This document shows, piece by piece, positions 15,733 through 24,650 of a stretch of DNA of 64,000 bases. The DNA is from Amycolatopsis orientalis DSM 43388 (GTDB taxonomy: Bacteria; Actinomycetota; Actinomycetes; Mycobacteriales; Pseudonocardiaceae), in contig NZ_ASXG01000015.1 in NCBI RefSeq assembly GCF_000411975.1, positions 4,612-68,611 on the forward strand, in the 5' to 3' direction. Position 1 is the first letter of the stretch. Each line of letters begins with the position of its first letter. The notes beneath the pieces were generated by a model. The model was given only the letters and a program-made list of their open reading frames with translations. It was not told where the DNA came from and did no database searches. Both the position numbers and the translations under genes were made by a program.

Positions 15733-15741
15733 ACTCGCACG

Positions 15742-15828
15742 CGGTGGCGGTGGGATTTGAACCCACGGACGGGATTAACCGTCACACGATTTCGAGTCGT
15801 GCTCCTTCGGCCGCTCGGACACGCCACC
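15742..15828 (-). tRNA. tRNA-Ser(CGA)
   Basis: An 87-nt type II tRNA on the minus strand. The acceptor stem is GGTGGCG/CGCCACC, the anticodon arm is CACGA-CTCGAAA-TCGTG with anticodon CGA, a long variable arm (ACGG...CCGT) marks serine, and the T loop is TTCAAAT. CCA is not encoded. It reads UCG codons, frequent in this GC-rich genome, and lies next to tadA as in other actinomycetes. Confidence 0.95.
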
Positions 15829-15871
15829 GCCGAGAACAATACCGGACCCCCTCGGCGGGGTTCGGCGGGGG

Positions 15872-16312
15872 TTACTCGGCCTCGAGCCGTCGGTCGGCGA
15901 AGTACGTCTCGAGCAGGGCCGCGCAGTCGCTTTCGAGCACTCCGCCGTGGACTTCCGGCCGGTGGTTGAGGCGGCGGTCGCGCACGACGTCCCAGAGCGA
16001 CGACACCGCGCCCGTCTTGGGCTCCCAGGCGCCGAACACCAGCCGCGCCACGCGGGCGAGCACGAGCGCGCCGGCGCACATCGTGCAGGGTTCCAGCGTG
16101 ACCGCGAGGGTGCAGCCCTCGAGCCGCCAGCCGTCGCCGAACTCTCGGGCCGCCGCGCGCAGCGCGAGGATCTCCGCGTGCGCGGTGGGGTCGGCCAGCT
16201 CGACGCGCGCGTTGCGGGCCGCAGCCAGCGGGTGCCCGTCGGGGTCGAAGACGACCGCGCCGATGGGCACGTCGGCACCGGGGGCGCGGGCCGCGTCGAG
16301 CGCGGCCCGCAC
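15872..16312 (-). CDS. tadA: tRNA adenosine(34) deaminase
   Basis: 146 residues from the GTG at 16312. The zinc site of cytidine/deoxycytidylate-type deaminases is complete: 'TAHAEILAL' with the His and catalytic Glu, and 'EPCTMCAGA' with the two Cys. TadA converts A34 to inosine in tRNA-Arg(ACG). The N-terminal 'VPIGAVVFDPDG' strand fits. The frame stays open upstream without a normal start codon beyond the GTG, and begins 24 bp after the stop of the tadA-associated gene, so the two form an operon. Confidence 0.92.
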   Translation of the reverse strand: MRAALDAARAPGADVPIGAVVFDPDGHPLAAARNARVELADPTAHAEILALRAAAREFGDGWRLEGCTLAVTLEPCTMCAGALVLARVARLVFGAWEPKTGAVSSLWDVVRDRRLNHRPEVHGGVLESDCAALLETYFADRRLEAE

Positions 16313-16335
16313 GGCCTCGGTGTCGTCCGGCCGTC

Positions 16336-16818
16336 TCAGAGCTGGTCCAGCAGTTTCGAGAACTCGGCCTCGAAACCGCACCGCTGGGCGATCATCTGGA
16401 GTTGTTCGTCCGGGTAGAGGTCGACCTCGCCGACGATCACCTCCAGTTCGCCGCCGGGCAGGCCGAGGTCGGCCAGGATTTCGAGGTCGCCTTCGGGCCA
16501 GACGGCGTCGTCGTCCTCGTCTGGTGGGTCGACGCGCAGCACGTCGAGGACGTCGGCCGCGATGTCGTAGTCGAGCGCCGCGGCCGCGTCCGACAGCAGC
16601 AGCGACGGTCCCCTCGGGCTCGGCCGGACGATCACGAAGAACTCGTCGTCGACGGCCAGCAGGCCGAATGCCGCCCCGGTCGACCGGAGCTTGCCCAGCT
16701 CGGTGATCGCCGCGTCCAGCTCTGTGAGCGCCGAGGAATCGAGCGCACTGCATCGCCACCGACCGTCTTCTCGGACCACAGCTATCGCGAAGCCCGTGAC
16801 CGGCTCTTGCACCGCCAT
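16336..16818 (-). CDS. tRNA adenosine deaminase-associated protein
   Basis: 160 residues from the ATG at 16818. The protein is acidic, with 'GFAIAVVREDGRWRCSAL' at the start, 'FFVIVRPSPRGPSLLLSDA' in the middle and an acidic segment (DPPDEDDDAVWPEGD). It is the small conserved actinobacterial protein found directly upstream of tadA; its role is not known, and the name reflects only this linkage. It is 24 bp upstream of tadA on the same strand. Confidence 0.8.
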   Translation of the reverse strand: MAVQEPVTGFAIAVVREDGRWRCSALDSSALTELDAAITELGKLRSTGAAFGLLAVDDEFFVIVRPSPRGPSLLLSDAAAALDYDIAADVLDVLRVDPPDEDDDAVWPEGDLEILADLGLPGGELEVIVGEVDLYPDEQLQMIAQRCGFEAEFSKLLDQL

Positions 16819-16894
16819 GCGCACACCGTATTCCGCCTCGCGGACGAACGCACGCACGGTGCGCCCGAAGCGTGCGAGGTGCCACTATCGAGCC

Positions 16895-18124
16895 ATGACC
16901 GGACCCACCGACCTCCCCACCCTGCCCGGCAATCGGCACGCCGGGCTCCTCGAGGCCGCGAGGCAGCTGCAGGACCGCACTGTCGAGCTTCGCCGCGCTC
17001 TGCACCGGCACCCCGAACAGGGCTTGCAGCTGCCGCGCACCCAGGCGGCGATCCGCGCCGCGCTGGCCGACCTGCCGATCGAACTCACCGACGGCCGTTC
17101 CACGACGTCGCTCACCGGCGTGCTGCGCGGGGCCCGTCCCGGCCCGGCCGTGCTGCTGCGGGCGGACATGGACGCGCTGCCGCTGACCGAGGACACCGGC
17201 CTGGAGTTCTCGTCCGAGATCGACGGCTCGATGCACGCCTGCGGGCACGACACGCACGTCGCGATGCTCGCCTCCGCGGCGCGTCTGCTGTCCGAGCGCG
17301 TCGACGACCTGGCGGGCTCGGTCGTGTTCATGTTCCAGCCCGGCGAAGAGGGCATGCACGGCGCGCGGCACATGATCCACGAGGGAGTGCTGGACGCGGC
17401 GGGCACGCGCGTCACGCGGGCCTTCGGCCTGCACACGATCGCCAACAGCCCGAGCGGCGTGCTGCAGGTGCGCGGCGGGCCGATGATGGCGTCGGCCGAC
17501 ACGTTCAGCGTCGAGGTCACCGGCCGCGGCGGCCACGGTTCCGCTCCGCAGGACGCCATCGACCCGGTTCCCGCCGCGGCGGCGATGGTCAGTGCGCTCC
17601 AGACGATGGTCACGCGGCGGATCAGCGTCTTCGACCCGGCGGTGGTCTCGGTGACCCGTATCCAGGCCGGGACGACGACGAACATCATCCCCGAGACCGC
17701 GGTGCTCGAGGGGACCATTCGCACGCTGTCGGAGTCGACGCGGTCCTTCGTCCGTGAGGAACTGCCGAAGGTGTGCGAGGCGGTCGGAGCGGCCCACGGC
17801 TGCCGGGTCTCGGCCGGAGTGGACCCGGGTTATCCGACGACGGTCAACGATCCGGCGGTGGCGGCCGAGGTGTTGTCGCTGGGCGCGGAGGTGCTGGGCG
17901 CGGGCAACGTCGAGGAGTTGGCCACGCCGGTGATGGGCGCGGAGGACTTCTCCTATGTCCTGCAACGAGTTCCGGGCGCGTTCGCGTTCATCGGCGCCCG
18001 CGAGCCGGGAGCGGATCCGGCGACCACCGAGGACAACCACTCGAACCGGGTGAAGTTCCACGAACCGGCGATGGCCGCCGGGGTCGCCATGTACGCGGCG
18101 TTCGCGCTGGACGCCCTGCGCTGA
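16895..18124 (+). CDS. M20 family metallopeptidase / amidohydrolase
   Basis: 409 residues, typical of the M20D amidohydrolases (hippurate, indole-acetyl-amino acid and N-acyl amino acid hydrolases). Visible motifs are 'LRADMDALPL', 'HACGHDTHVAML' with metal-binding His and Asp, 'FQPGEEGMHGA' with the catalytic Glu, and 'MGAEDFSYVLQ' near the end. A dimerisation lid domain containing 'GRGGHGSAPQ' lies between. The enzyme should hydrolyse an N-acyl or N-aryl amide of an amino acid in the cytosol. The gene is monocistronic. Confidence 0.9.
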   Translation: MTGPTDLPTLPGNRHAGLLEAARQLQDRTVELRRALHRHPEQGLQLPRTQAAIRAALADLPIELTDGRSTTSLTGVLRGARPGPAVLLRADMDALPLTEDTGLEFSSEIDGSMHACGHDTHVAMLASAARLLSERVDDLAGSVVFMFQPGEEGMHGARHMIHEGVLDAAGTRVTRAFGLHTIANSPSGVLQVRGGPMMASADTFSVEVTGRGGHGSAPQDAIDPVPAAAAMVSALQTMVTRRISVFDPAVVSVTRIQAGTTTNIIPETAVLEGTIRTLSESTRSFVREELPKVCEAVGAAHGCRVSAGVDPGYPTTVNDPAVAAEVLSLGAEVLGAGNVEELATPVMGAEDFSYVLQRVPGAFAFIGAREPGADPATTEDNHSNRVKFHEPAMAAGVAMYAAFALDALR

Positions 18125-18129
18125 GGTTC

Positions 18130-18155
18130 GGCGCGCCCTCGCGCGAGGGCGCGCC
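18130..18155. terminator. Perfect palindrome, bidirectional terminator
   Basis: A 26-bp perfect palindrome (13-bp half GGCGCGCCCTCGC) between two convergent genes, 5 bp after one stop codon and 3 bp before the other. Confidence 0.75.
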
Positions 18156-18158
18156 GGC

Positions 18159-18872
18159 TCACTCGGCTCGCGCGAGAAAGACGAACTCGCGATCCGGCCG
18201 GTCCGGGGCTTGCCGGACGTCCAGGACCCGATAGCCCTGCTCGCGCAGGCTTGCCGCCACCTCGTCCTGGCCGCGGAACCTCAGCGTCGAGTCCGAGGGG
18301 ACAACGCTGCCGTCGGCCAGGAACGTGTAGGTGACGCGGAACGAGACGAGCGGCAACCGGACTTCGGTGACCTCGAACCGTTCCTCCACCTCGCCGATCC
18401 CCGGCACTTCGCGAGTACGCGGCGGCGCGTTCCACGTCTCCCACGCGCGGTAGTCCGGCCGGCGGGTCTCGAACACCAGATGCCCGCCGGGCCGCAGCGC
18501 GGTCCGGATTCCGCGGAGCGTCGCCGCCCAGTCCTCGTCGGTCAGGAAGACCTGCGCGACGTTTCCGGTCATCACCGCTAGATCCGCGTCCAGCGGGGGC
18601 AGGGTCGTCGCGTCTCCGTGCCGCCACTCCACTCTGGGGTCCTTCGCCCGCGCGAGGTCGAGCGACGCCTCCGCCGGGTCGACCCCGATGACGGTGCGTC
18701 CGGTCTCGGCGAGCAAGACCGCCAGGCAGCCGGTGCCGCAGCCGATGTCCAGCACCCGGCGGGCGGCCAGTTCGTCGGCGATCCGGACGTACGCGGGCAA
18801 ATCTGCCCGGTCGCCGTCGAACACGTCGTAGACGGCCGCGAGGCGGGGATGGGCGAACAGCGCGTCGGGCAT
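18159..18872 (-). CDS. Class I SAM-dependent methyltransferase
   Basis: 237 residues. The Rossmann-type SAM site is clear: 'RRVLDIGCGTGCLAVLLAE' (motif I, about residues 38-56), 'VIGVDPAEASLDLAR' (motif II) and 'HGDATTLPPLDADLAVM' (motif III). The C-terminal half has the antiparallel strands seen in UbiE/small-molecule methyltransferases. Substrate unknown. It is divergent from the DapA-like gene. Confidence 0.88.
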   Translation of the reverse strand: MPDALFAHPRLAAVYDVFDGDRADLPAYVRIADELAARRVLDIGCGTGCLAVLLAETGRTVIGVDPAEASLDLARAKDPRVEWRHGDATTLPPLDADLAVMTGNVAQVFLTDEDWAATLRGIRTALRPGGHLVFETRRPDYRAWETWNAPPRTREVPGIGEVEERFEVTEVRLPLVSFRVTYTFLADGSVVPSDSTLRFRGQDEVAASLREQGYRVLDVRQAPDRPDREFVFLARAE

Positions 18873-19004
18873 TCGCCAACGGTACCCAGTCTTTTTGCCA
18901 GGTCGAGCTGCTTTCCGGCGCAGTTCAGGACGGATATCCCAAAGATCGGGACGATCGTCCTGGTTTCCTTCGTGTTAGGCTGCACTGGTCGAGACATCAT
19001 ATAT

Positions 19005-19017
19005 CAGATCGGATCTG
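19005..19017. promoter_or_regulatory. Palindrome before the DapA-like gene, possible operator
   Basis: CAGATC-G-GATCTG lies 3 bp before the GTG start at 19021, inside a locally AT-rich ATATATCAGATC stretch. A TAGGCT -10-like box lies about 28 bp upstream. The position suggests repression of transcription or translation of the DapA-like gene. Confidence 0.45.
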
Positions 19018-19020
19018 CTC

Positions 19021-19923
19021 GTGGCGTTCGAGAAACAGCGACAGCGGCTCGCCGGCGTGGTGGCGATCCCGGTGACCCCCTTCACCGCAGACGGTGACGT
19101 GGCGGCTGATACGTACGAGCGGTTAGTCGAACGGCTCGTGCTGAGCGGCGTCGAGGTCGTCACGCCGAACGGCAACACCGGCGAGTTCTACGCACTCGAC
19201 GAGCAAGAAACGCGGCACTGTCTCGAACTCGCTACCAAGGCCGCGCGTGAAGCGAGCGTCCTCGCTGGCGTCGGCCATGACGTCGCTACCGCCGTGAAGG
19301 CCGCGAAGCACGCGCGCGCTTCCGGAGCGGACATGGTGATGATCCATCAGCCCGTGCACCCGTACGTATCGCGCGAGGGCTGGATCGAGTACCACCGCGC
19401 TATCGCGAACGAAGTGCCCGAACTCGGGGTTGTCCTGTACGTGCGCAACCCCGCCATCGAGGGTTCAGACCTGGCGCAGCTCGCCGACGCCGCGCCGAAC
19501 GTGCTCGGCGTGAAGTACGCGGTGCCCGACCCGGTGCGCTTCCGCACTGTCGCACGCGACGCGGGGTACGAGCGCTTCGTGTGGATCGCGGGTCTCGCGG
19601 AACTGTCCGCTCCTGGGTACTTCGCGGTCGGCGCGACGGGCTTCACCTCCGGCCTGGTGAACGTCGCGCCGCAGATCTCGCTCGACCTGTTCCGCCGCCT
19701 GCGTAACCACGACTTCGCCGGAGCGATGGAGATCTGGGACCGCATCCGCCCGTTCGAGGAGATGCGCGCCGCCCACGGCAACGCGAACAACGTCAGCGTG
19801 GTCAAGGACGCGCTTTCGCAACTCGGCCTGTGCCGGCCCGACGTGCGGCCGCCGAGCAGGCTGCTGACCGCCGCCGAACGGGACCAGCTGTTCGAAATCC
19901 TGTCCTCGTGGGGGCTTTCCTAA
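19021..19923 (+). CDS. Dihydrodipicolinate synthase family protein
   Basis: 300 residues of DapA-like TIM barrel. Present are 'AIPVTPFTADGDVA', 'VEVVTPNGNTGEFYALDEQE' (about residues 41-60, equivalent to the GTTGE loop but with GNTGE) and 'VLGVKYAVPD', whose Lys (near residue 164) is the Schiff-base residue. The YxxRNPxx element 'VLYVRNPAIEGS' replaces the canonical YNVPxRT loop, so it is probably a lyase or dehydratase of another 2-keto acid rather than true DapA. With a LysA-like gene and an amino acid permease nearby it may act on amino or keto acids. Codon choice looks somewhat less GC3-biased than in neighbours. Confidence 0.85.
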   Translation: MAFEKQRQRLAGVVAIPVTPFTADGDVAADTYERLVERLVLSGVEVVTPNGNTGEFYALDEQETRHCLELATKAAREASVLAGVGHDVATAVKAAKHARASGADMVMIHQPVHPYVSREGWIEYHRAIANEVPELGVVLYVRNPAIEGSDLAQLADAAPNVLGVKYAVPDPVRFRTVARDAGYERFVWIAGLAELSAPGYFAVGATGFTSGLVNVAPQISLDLFRRLRNHDFAGAMEIWDRIRPFEEMRAAHGNANNVSVVKDALSQLGLCRPDVRPPSRLLTAAERDQLFEILSSWGLS

Positions 19924-19927
19924 CGCA

Positions 19928-20905
19928 TCAGGCAGGCGCTGCCGGGAGGCCGAACACCGGGAACACTTCGGACCCGAAGGTGGTCACCTCAGCGACGCGG
20001 CCACCGTCCACTCGAAGAGTCACTAAGCCGAAGGCCCGAAACTCTCCAACTGTGCGCGCGTACGTGGCGAGCGCGGGAAGACCGTTTGCGCGCGTCTCGA
20101 CAATGCGGAACTCGACCGCGTCTTCCCCGCGCAACGCTGGTGCCCAGGCTTCGAGCACTGCGGCTCGTCCCGCGTACCACGTTGGTTCCGGCCCCACATG
20201 CCCCCCAGCGCCGGGCGCGTGGCTGCAACGCACGTCTTCGCGCAACAGTTCAGCGAAGGCCGCTTCGTCGTGCTCCACGAGCGCCTTCACGTATTTCGCT
20301 ACGACAGCGCGTTCCTCGTCGCTCGCGGACGCGGACGCCCACTCCGTACGTCGCGTAGGCAAGTGCTCCCGCAGCTCTGCTCGCGCTCGCAACACGTTGC
20401 TGTTCACCGACGCAGGCGTCGTACCGAGCACCGAAGCCGTTTCGCGCGCAGACCAGCCGAGTACGTCGCGAAGCACCAACGCGGCCCGCTGTCGTGGGGA
20501 AAGGTGCTGGATAGCCGCGAGGAACGCCAACTCCACCGTCTCGAGCGCGACGACGACAGCGTCCGGCTGAAGCGCGCTGTCCGGCGCGGGCTGCAGCCAA
20601 GGCACCGCGACGTCGGGGCGCGGCGCGAGGTCGGAGTCGCGCGTGACCGGCAGATCTAGCGTCGGCAACTCGCGCGGGTGTGCGTCGAGGTGGTCCAGAC
20701 AGGCATTGGTCGCGATCCGGTACAGCCACGCCCGCAGGCTCGCGCGGCCCGCGTAGGTCGACCGGCCGCGCCACGCGCGCAGCAACGTCTCCTGGACCAG
20801 GTCTTCCGCCTCGTCGAACGAGCCCAGCATCCGGTAGCAGTGCACCCGCAGCTCGTGCCGGTACGACTCGGTCTCGCTCGCGAAGTCTGTCATCTGTTCA
20901 ACCAT
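19928..20905 (-). CDS. ECF sigma factor with SnoaL-like C-terminal domain
   Basis: 325 residues. Region 2 is at the N-terminus ('HCYRMLGSFDEAEDLVQETLLRAW' cut at residues 22-45), region 4 at about 130-190 ('SPRQRAALVLRDVLGWSARE' then 'VLGTTPASVNSNVLRARAEL'). A SnoaL/NTF2-like domain fills the last 120 residues. This plan is that of the SigG/SigJ-like ECF groups, in which the C-terminal domain replaces a separate anti-sigma factor and tunes activity. No anti-sigma gene is adjacent, which agrees. It is convergent with the DapA-like gene (4 bp gap). Confidence 0.9.
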   Translation of the reverse strand: MVEQMTDFASETESYRHELRVHCYRMLGSFDEAEDLVQETLLRAWRGRSTYAGRASLRAWLYRIATNACLDHLDAHPRELPTLDLPVTRDSDLAPRPDVAVPWLQPAPDSALQPDAVVVALETVELAFLAAIQHLSPRQRAALVLRDVLGWSARETASVLGTTPASVNSNVLRARAELREHLPTRRTEWASASASDEERAVVAKYVKALVEHDEAAFAELLREDVRCSHAPGAGGHVGPEPTWYAGRAAVLEAWAPALRGEDAVEFRIVETRANGLPALATYARTVGEFRAFGLVTLRVDGGRVAEVTTFGSEVFPVFGLPAAPA

Positions 20906-21103
20906 GTCCGATACGACGGCGGGGTGCCGGGAAACTCAGCAAAGCCCAGCTCAGCCGGGGTGTGGCGGAGGTTACTCGCGCGTTAAGAAGGCGTCAGCAC
21001 GACCGGCCGGACCGTCAGGGGCTCGTTTCCGGGACGTTGCGATCCGGGGTCGGCGCAGTGTGCTGGCGATGTTCGCCGCGATCGACATCGACCGGAGGTA
21101 ACC

Positions 21104-22438
21104 GTGACGCTCAGCGAGCTGCTCCCGAGTCTCGGCTGCGAGGCCGCCGACCACCTAGAACCGGGACTCTGGCCGGAAGGCACGAAGCTCGGCGAAGGCG
21201 GTGAGCTGCTCTTCGCCGGCGCACCGGTCAGTCACCTCGCCGCACGCTTCGGTACGCCCGCCTACCTCCTCGACGAGGAACAGGTGCGCGAGACGGCGCG
21301 CGCGTACCGCCGCGCGCTTCCGGAGGCCGACGTCGCCTTCGCGAGCAAGGCGCTCTGTACGCGAGCAGTGTTGCGTTGGGTCGCCGAAGAAGGACTGTCG
21401 CTCGACACGTGCTCAGCCGGCGAGATCGCCGTCGCGCGCGCAGTCGGTTTTCCCGCGGAGCGCATTCTGTTGCACGGCAACGCCAAGACGCCGGAGGACC
21501 TGAAAGCCGCATTGCAGTACGGTGTCGGCCGCATCGTGCTTGACTCTCTCGACGAAGTCGAGCAACTCGGCGCGCTCGCGCACGGCGCGCAACGCGTCCT
21601 CATCCGCGTAACGCCGGGCGTCAGCGGCGACACGCACGCTGCGATCACTACCGGTACCGAAGGACAGAAGTTCGGCTTCTCGCTACGCCCCGACGTACGC
21701 GACAACGTCGACCGTGCCGTCGCAGCAGTGCTTGCGCAGCCAAGCCTGCAACTGACCGGACTGCACTGCCACATCGGCTCGCAAGTGTCCCGTGTGGACC
21801 GTTACGAAGAAGCCGCGCGCCGGATGGTCGCAGTGCTCGTCCGAATCCGCAGCCAATACGGAATCACGTTGCGCGACTTGGATCTCGGCGGCGGCCACGC
21901 GGTGCCGTACGCCGACCGTGAAGCGTCCTTCGACCTCGACGGATACGCACGACGCCTCCGCGTCGCACTGACCTACGAATGCTCGGCACAGGACTTCCCC
22001 TTGCCCCGCCTGACCATCGAGCCCGGCCGTGCGATCGTCGGACCGGCAGGGATCACCGTTTACCGAGTGTGCGCAGTAAAGCGCGGCGCACGCACGTTCG
22101 TCGCTGTCGACGGCGGCATGAGCGACAATCCCCGCCCCGCGTTGTACGGCGCGCGCTACACCGCGCGTCTCGTCGGCCGCCGTACGAAGGCCGCGCGTAC
22201 GCCGATGACGGTGGTCGGACGCCACTGCGAGTCTGGCGACGTACTGGCCGATGTCTGCCTGCCCGACGACATCCACGTCGGCGACCTGCTGGCCGTACCG
22301 TGCACCGGCGCGTACCACCACTCGCTGGCGTCGAACTACAACCTCGTCGGCCGCCCACCATTGGTCGGCGTCCGCGACGGACACGCGACGCTCCTTGTAC
22401 GCCGCGAAACCGAAGAAGACCTGCTTCGCCGCTGCTAG
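21104..22438 (+). CDS. lysA: Diaminopimelate decarboxylase family enzyme (LysA-like)
   Basis: 444 residues from a GTG with GGAGGT 7 nt upstream. It is a fold-type III PLP enzyme: the PLP lysine is in 'VAFASKALCT' (about residue 80), then 'LHCHIGSQ', 'LDLGGGHAV', 'IEPGRAIVGPAG' and 'HCESGDVLA' with the conserved Cys-Glu. Diaminopimelate decarboxylase makes lysine from meso-diaminopimelate. The genome probably carries a second lysA with the usual biosynthetic context, so this copy next to a DapA-like gene, permease and Lrp regulator may serve catabolism or a secondary pathway. The stop overlaps the convergent permease stop. Confidence 0.88.
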   Translation: MTLSELLPSLGCEAADHLEPGLWPEGTKLGEGGELLFAGAPVSHLAARFGTPAYLLDEEQVRETARAYRRALPEADVAFASKALCTRAVLRWVAEEGLSLDTCSAGEIAVARAVGFPAERILLHGNAKTPEDLKAALQYGVGRIVLDSLDEVEQLGALAHGAQRVLIRVTPGVSGDTHAAITTGTEGQKFGFSLRPDVRDNVDRAVAAVLAQPSLQLTGLHCHIGSQVSRVDRYEEAARRMVAVLVRIRSQYGITLRDLDLGGGHAVPYADREASFDLDGYARRLRVALTYECSAQDFPLPRLTIEPGRAIVGPAGITVYRVCAVKRGARTFVAVDGGMSDNPRPALYGARYTARLVGRRTKAARTPMTVVGRHCESGDVLADVCLPDDIHVGDLLAVPCTGAYHHSLASNYNLVGRPPLVGVRDGHATLLVRRETEEDLLRRC

Positions 22439-23961
22439 CTTTCGATGGTCTGACCGTCGCGGGCAACGACGCCGCGCGTCAGACGTCGTCCAGCGAAGAA
22501 GTCACGGCACGCGCGTTGCACGGCGAACATCAACGGGAAGCCCACGAGGATCGCCACGACCCCGATCACCGCGACGCCGCCGATGCCGAACACAGTGGTC
22601 TCTCCGGCGTCAGGCTTCGCGTACGCGATCGCCGCGAGCACCAGTACCGCCAGGAAGAACACGCCGCCCACGAAGGGCAGTACGCCGCGAAGCAAGAAGT
22701 CACGCACGCTCGACAACAGCGTCCGGCGAAACACCCACACGCACGCAAGCGCCGTCACCGTGAACTCGATCGCGATCGTAAGCCCGACGGCGTCGACCGA
22801 ATCCGCGAGCACGTTCCGGCTCCACAACGCCAGCAGCACGTACAAGGCGAGCGACACCAACCCAAACGCCCAGGTCGTCACCGATGGCGTCTGGTACTTC
22901 GGGTGTACGCGGCCGAACACCTTGGGCAGCGCGCCGTGGCTGGCCATCGACAACGTGGTGCGCGCGGCGGGCATGATCGTCGCCTGGCTCGTGGCCGCAC
23001 CGCTGGTCAGCACCGACACGATCAGCAGCACCCCCATGACCTTGCCGAACCCGGACGTCCCGAACACCGCGCCGCCCAATCCGGCGAGGACGTCCTCGGC
23101 GTTCGCTTCGTTGGCAAGCCCGATCCCGTGCTCGCCGACGCCCGCGAAGGCCAGCGCCGCGACCGTCACCAGCAGGTAGTTGAGCACCAGCAGCACCGTG
23201 GAGAGGATCGCCGCCCGGCCCGGCGCGTGCCGCGGATCAGCCGATTCCTCGTTGACCGAGAGCGAACTCTCCCAGCCCCAGTAGATGAAGACCGCGAGCA
23301 GCACCGCCGACACCGCCGTCCCGACGCTTACCCCGCTCGGCCACAGCCAGTCCCAGCTCGGCGTGCTCGCTTGCGGGCCCGCAGTGCCGCCGTAGACGCG
23401 GGTGAGTGCGACGACGGAAAAGATCACCAGGACGGCGAGTTCGATGCCGAGGAGGACCCACTGCGCCCGCGCGGACACCTCGATGCCGCGGTAGCAGAGC
23501 CAGCAGAGCACGAGCAGCCACGCGCCTCCGATCGCGGTCGTCACCGCCCGATTGTTCGCGAGGTCGTCCAGACCGAACAGCAGCAGCGTGTACCGGCCGG
23601 TCAGCGCGGACTGACTGCTCATCACCAGCAGCTGCTCGACCAGGACGACCCAGCCGGTCATCCAGCCGACCCGGCTGCCGAACGCGCGGGTGGCCCAGGT
23701 GAAGTTGGTGCCGCAGTCGGGTTCGGCCGCGTTGAGCTCCCGGAAGGCGAAGGCGACGAACAGCACCGGAACGAACGACAGCAGCACGAACGCGGCGGCC
23801 TTGAACCCCGTCCCGGCGAGCACGATGAACCCGAGCGTCGCGGCGATGGAGTAAGCCGGGGCGGTCGACGACATCCCGATCACCGTCGAAGACACCATGC
23901 CCAGCGCGTTCGAACGGAGCCCCTTGGCCGGCACCACGGGCGCGGCGACGGCTTCGGTCAT
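22435..23961 (-). CDS. APC family amino acid permease
   Basis: 508 residues with about 12-14 hydrophobic segments. The N-terminus 'LGMVSSTVIGMSSTAPAYSIA' (split at residues 20-40) resembles the substrate-binding TM1 of APC/GABA-type transporters. The protein should take up an amino acid or polyamine by proton exchange at the cytoplasmic membrane. The divergent Lrp-type regulator gene starts 191 bp away and is its likely controller. Confidence 0.9.
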   Translation of the reverse strand: MTEAVAAPVVPAKGLRSNALGMVSSTVIGMSSTAPAYSIAATLGFIVLAGTGFKAAAFVLLSFVPVLFVAFAFRELNAAEPDCGTNFTWATRAFGSRVGWMTGWVVLVEQLLVMSSQSALTGRYTLLLFGLDDLANNRAVTTAIGGAWLLVLCWLCYRGIEVSARAQWVLLGIELAVLVIFSVVALTRVYGGTAGPQASTPSWDWLWPSGVSVGTAVSAVLLAVFIYWGWESSLSVNEESADPRHAPGRAAILSTVLLVLNYLLVTVAALAFAGVGEHGIGLANEANAEDVLAGLGGAVFGTSGFGKVMGVLLIVSVLTSGAATSQATIMPAARTTLSMASHGALPKVFGRVHPKYQTPSVTTWAFGLVSLALYVLLALWSRNVLADSVDAVGLTIAIEFTVTALACVWVFRRTLLSSVRDFLLRGVLPFVGGVFFLAVLVLAAIAYAKPDAGETTVFGIGGVAVIGVVAILVGFPLMFAVQRACRDFFAGRRLTRGVVARDGQTIES

Positions 23962-24152
23962 GGGAATATTCCTCCTCGGGATCGGCGGTTCGCGACCGTA
24001 CCCGCTGTGTGCCCGAGCCAGAACGGGGTGGTGCGGGAGCGCACATGTCCGCCATCCGGAGAAGAAAACGGGAAAGGGTCTCCTGCTCTCCGGCTCCTGC
24101 CGATACGCTGCGCGTCTGACGAATCACATGCCGAAACACAGGGAGGGACGGC

Positions 24153-24650
24153 ATGGGTGACGAAAACCGTACGAAAATCGAGGAACCCCGTGCTCCGAGA
24201 GCGCTAGACGCGACCGACCGGACGCTCATCACGCTGTTGCAGGAAGACGGCAGGGCGTCCTTCACCGCACTGGCCAAGGCGGTGGGCCTTTCGGAGGGCG
24301 CGGTGCGGCAGCGGGTACAACGGCTGCTGCGGGAGGAAATGGTGCAGATAGTCGCCGTGACCTCGCCAGAACACGTCGACCTGACCCGAAGGGCGATGGT
24401 CGGCATCACGGTGGACGGCGACGCCCGCGAAGTGGCCCAGCAACTGGCCAAGGTCGCCGACGTGCACCAAGTAGCACTCTGCTCAGGCCGCTTCGACCTG
24501 CTGGCAGAACTGCTGTGCCGCGACGACGACCACCTGCTCTCCGTACTCGGCGACGAGGTACGGCCCATCGCGGGCGTCGTCTCCACGGAGCTGTTCGTGT
24601 ACCTGAAGCTGGCGAAGCAGGACTACTCGTGGGGGAGGCTCACCGCCTGA
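24153..24650 (+). CDS. Lrp/AsnC family transcriptional regulator
   Basis: 165 residues. An N-terminal helix-turn-helix ('LDATDRTLITLLQEDGRASF', 'LAKAVGLSEGAVRQRVQRL') is followed by the ligand-binding RAM domain ('VGITVDGDAREVAQQLAKV', 'VHQVALCSGRFDLLAELLC'). Such proteins sense an amino acid and control its transport or breakdown. Being divergent from an APC permease and close to two amino-acid enzyme genes, it probably regulates that set. The 20-residue polar extension before the HTH is unusual but harmless. Confidence 0.9.
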   Translation: MGDENRTKIEEPRAPRALDATDRTLITLLQEDGRASFTALAKAVGLSEGAVRQRVQRLLREEMVQIVAVTSPEHVDLTRRAMVGITVDGDAREVAQQLAKVADVHQVALCSGRFDLLAELLCRDDDHLLSVLGDEVRPIAGVVSTELFVYLKLAKQDYSWGRLTA

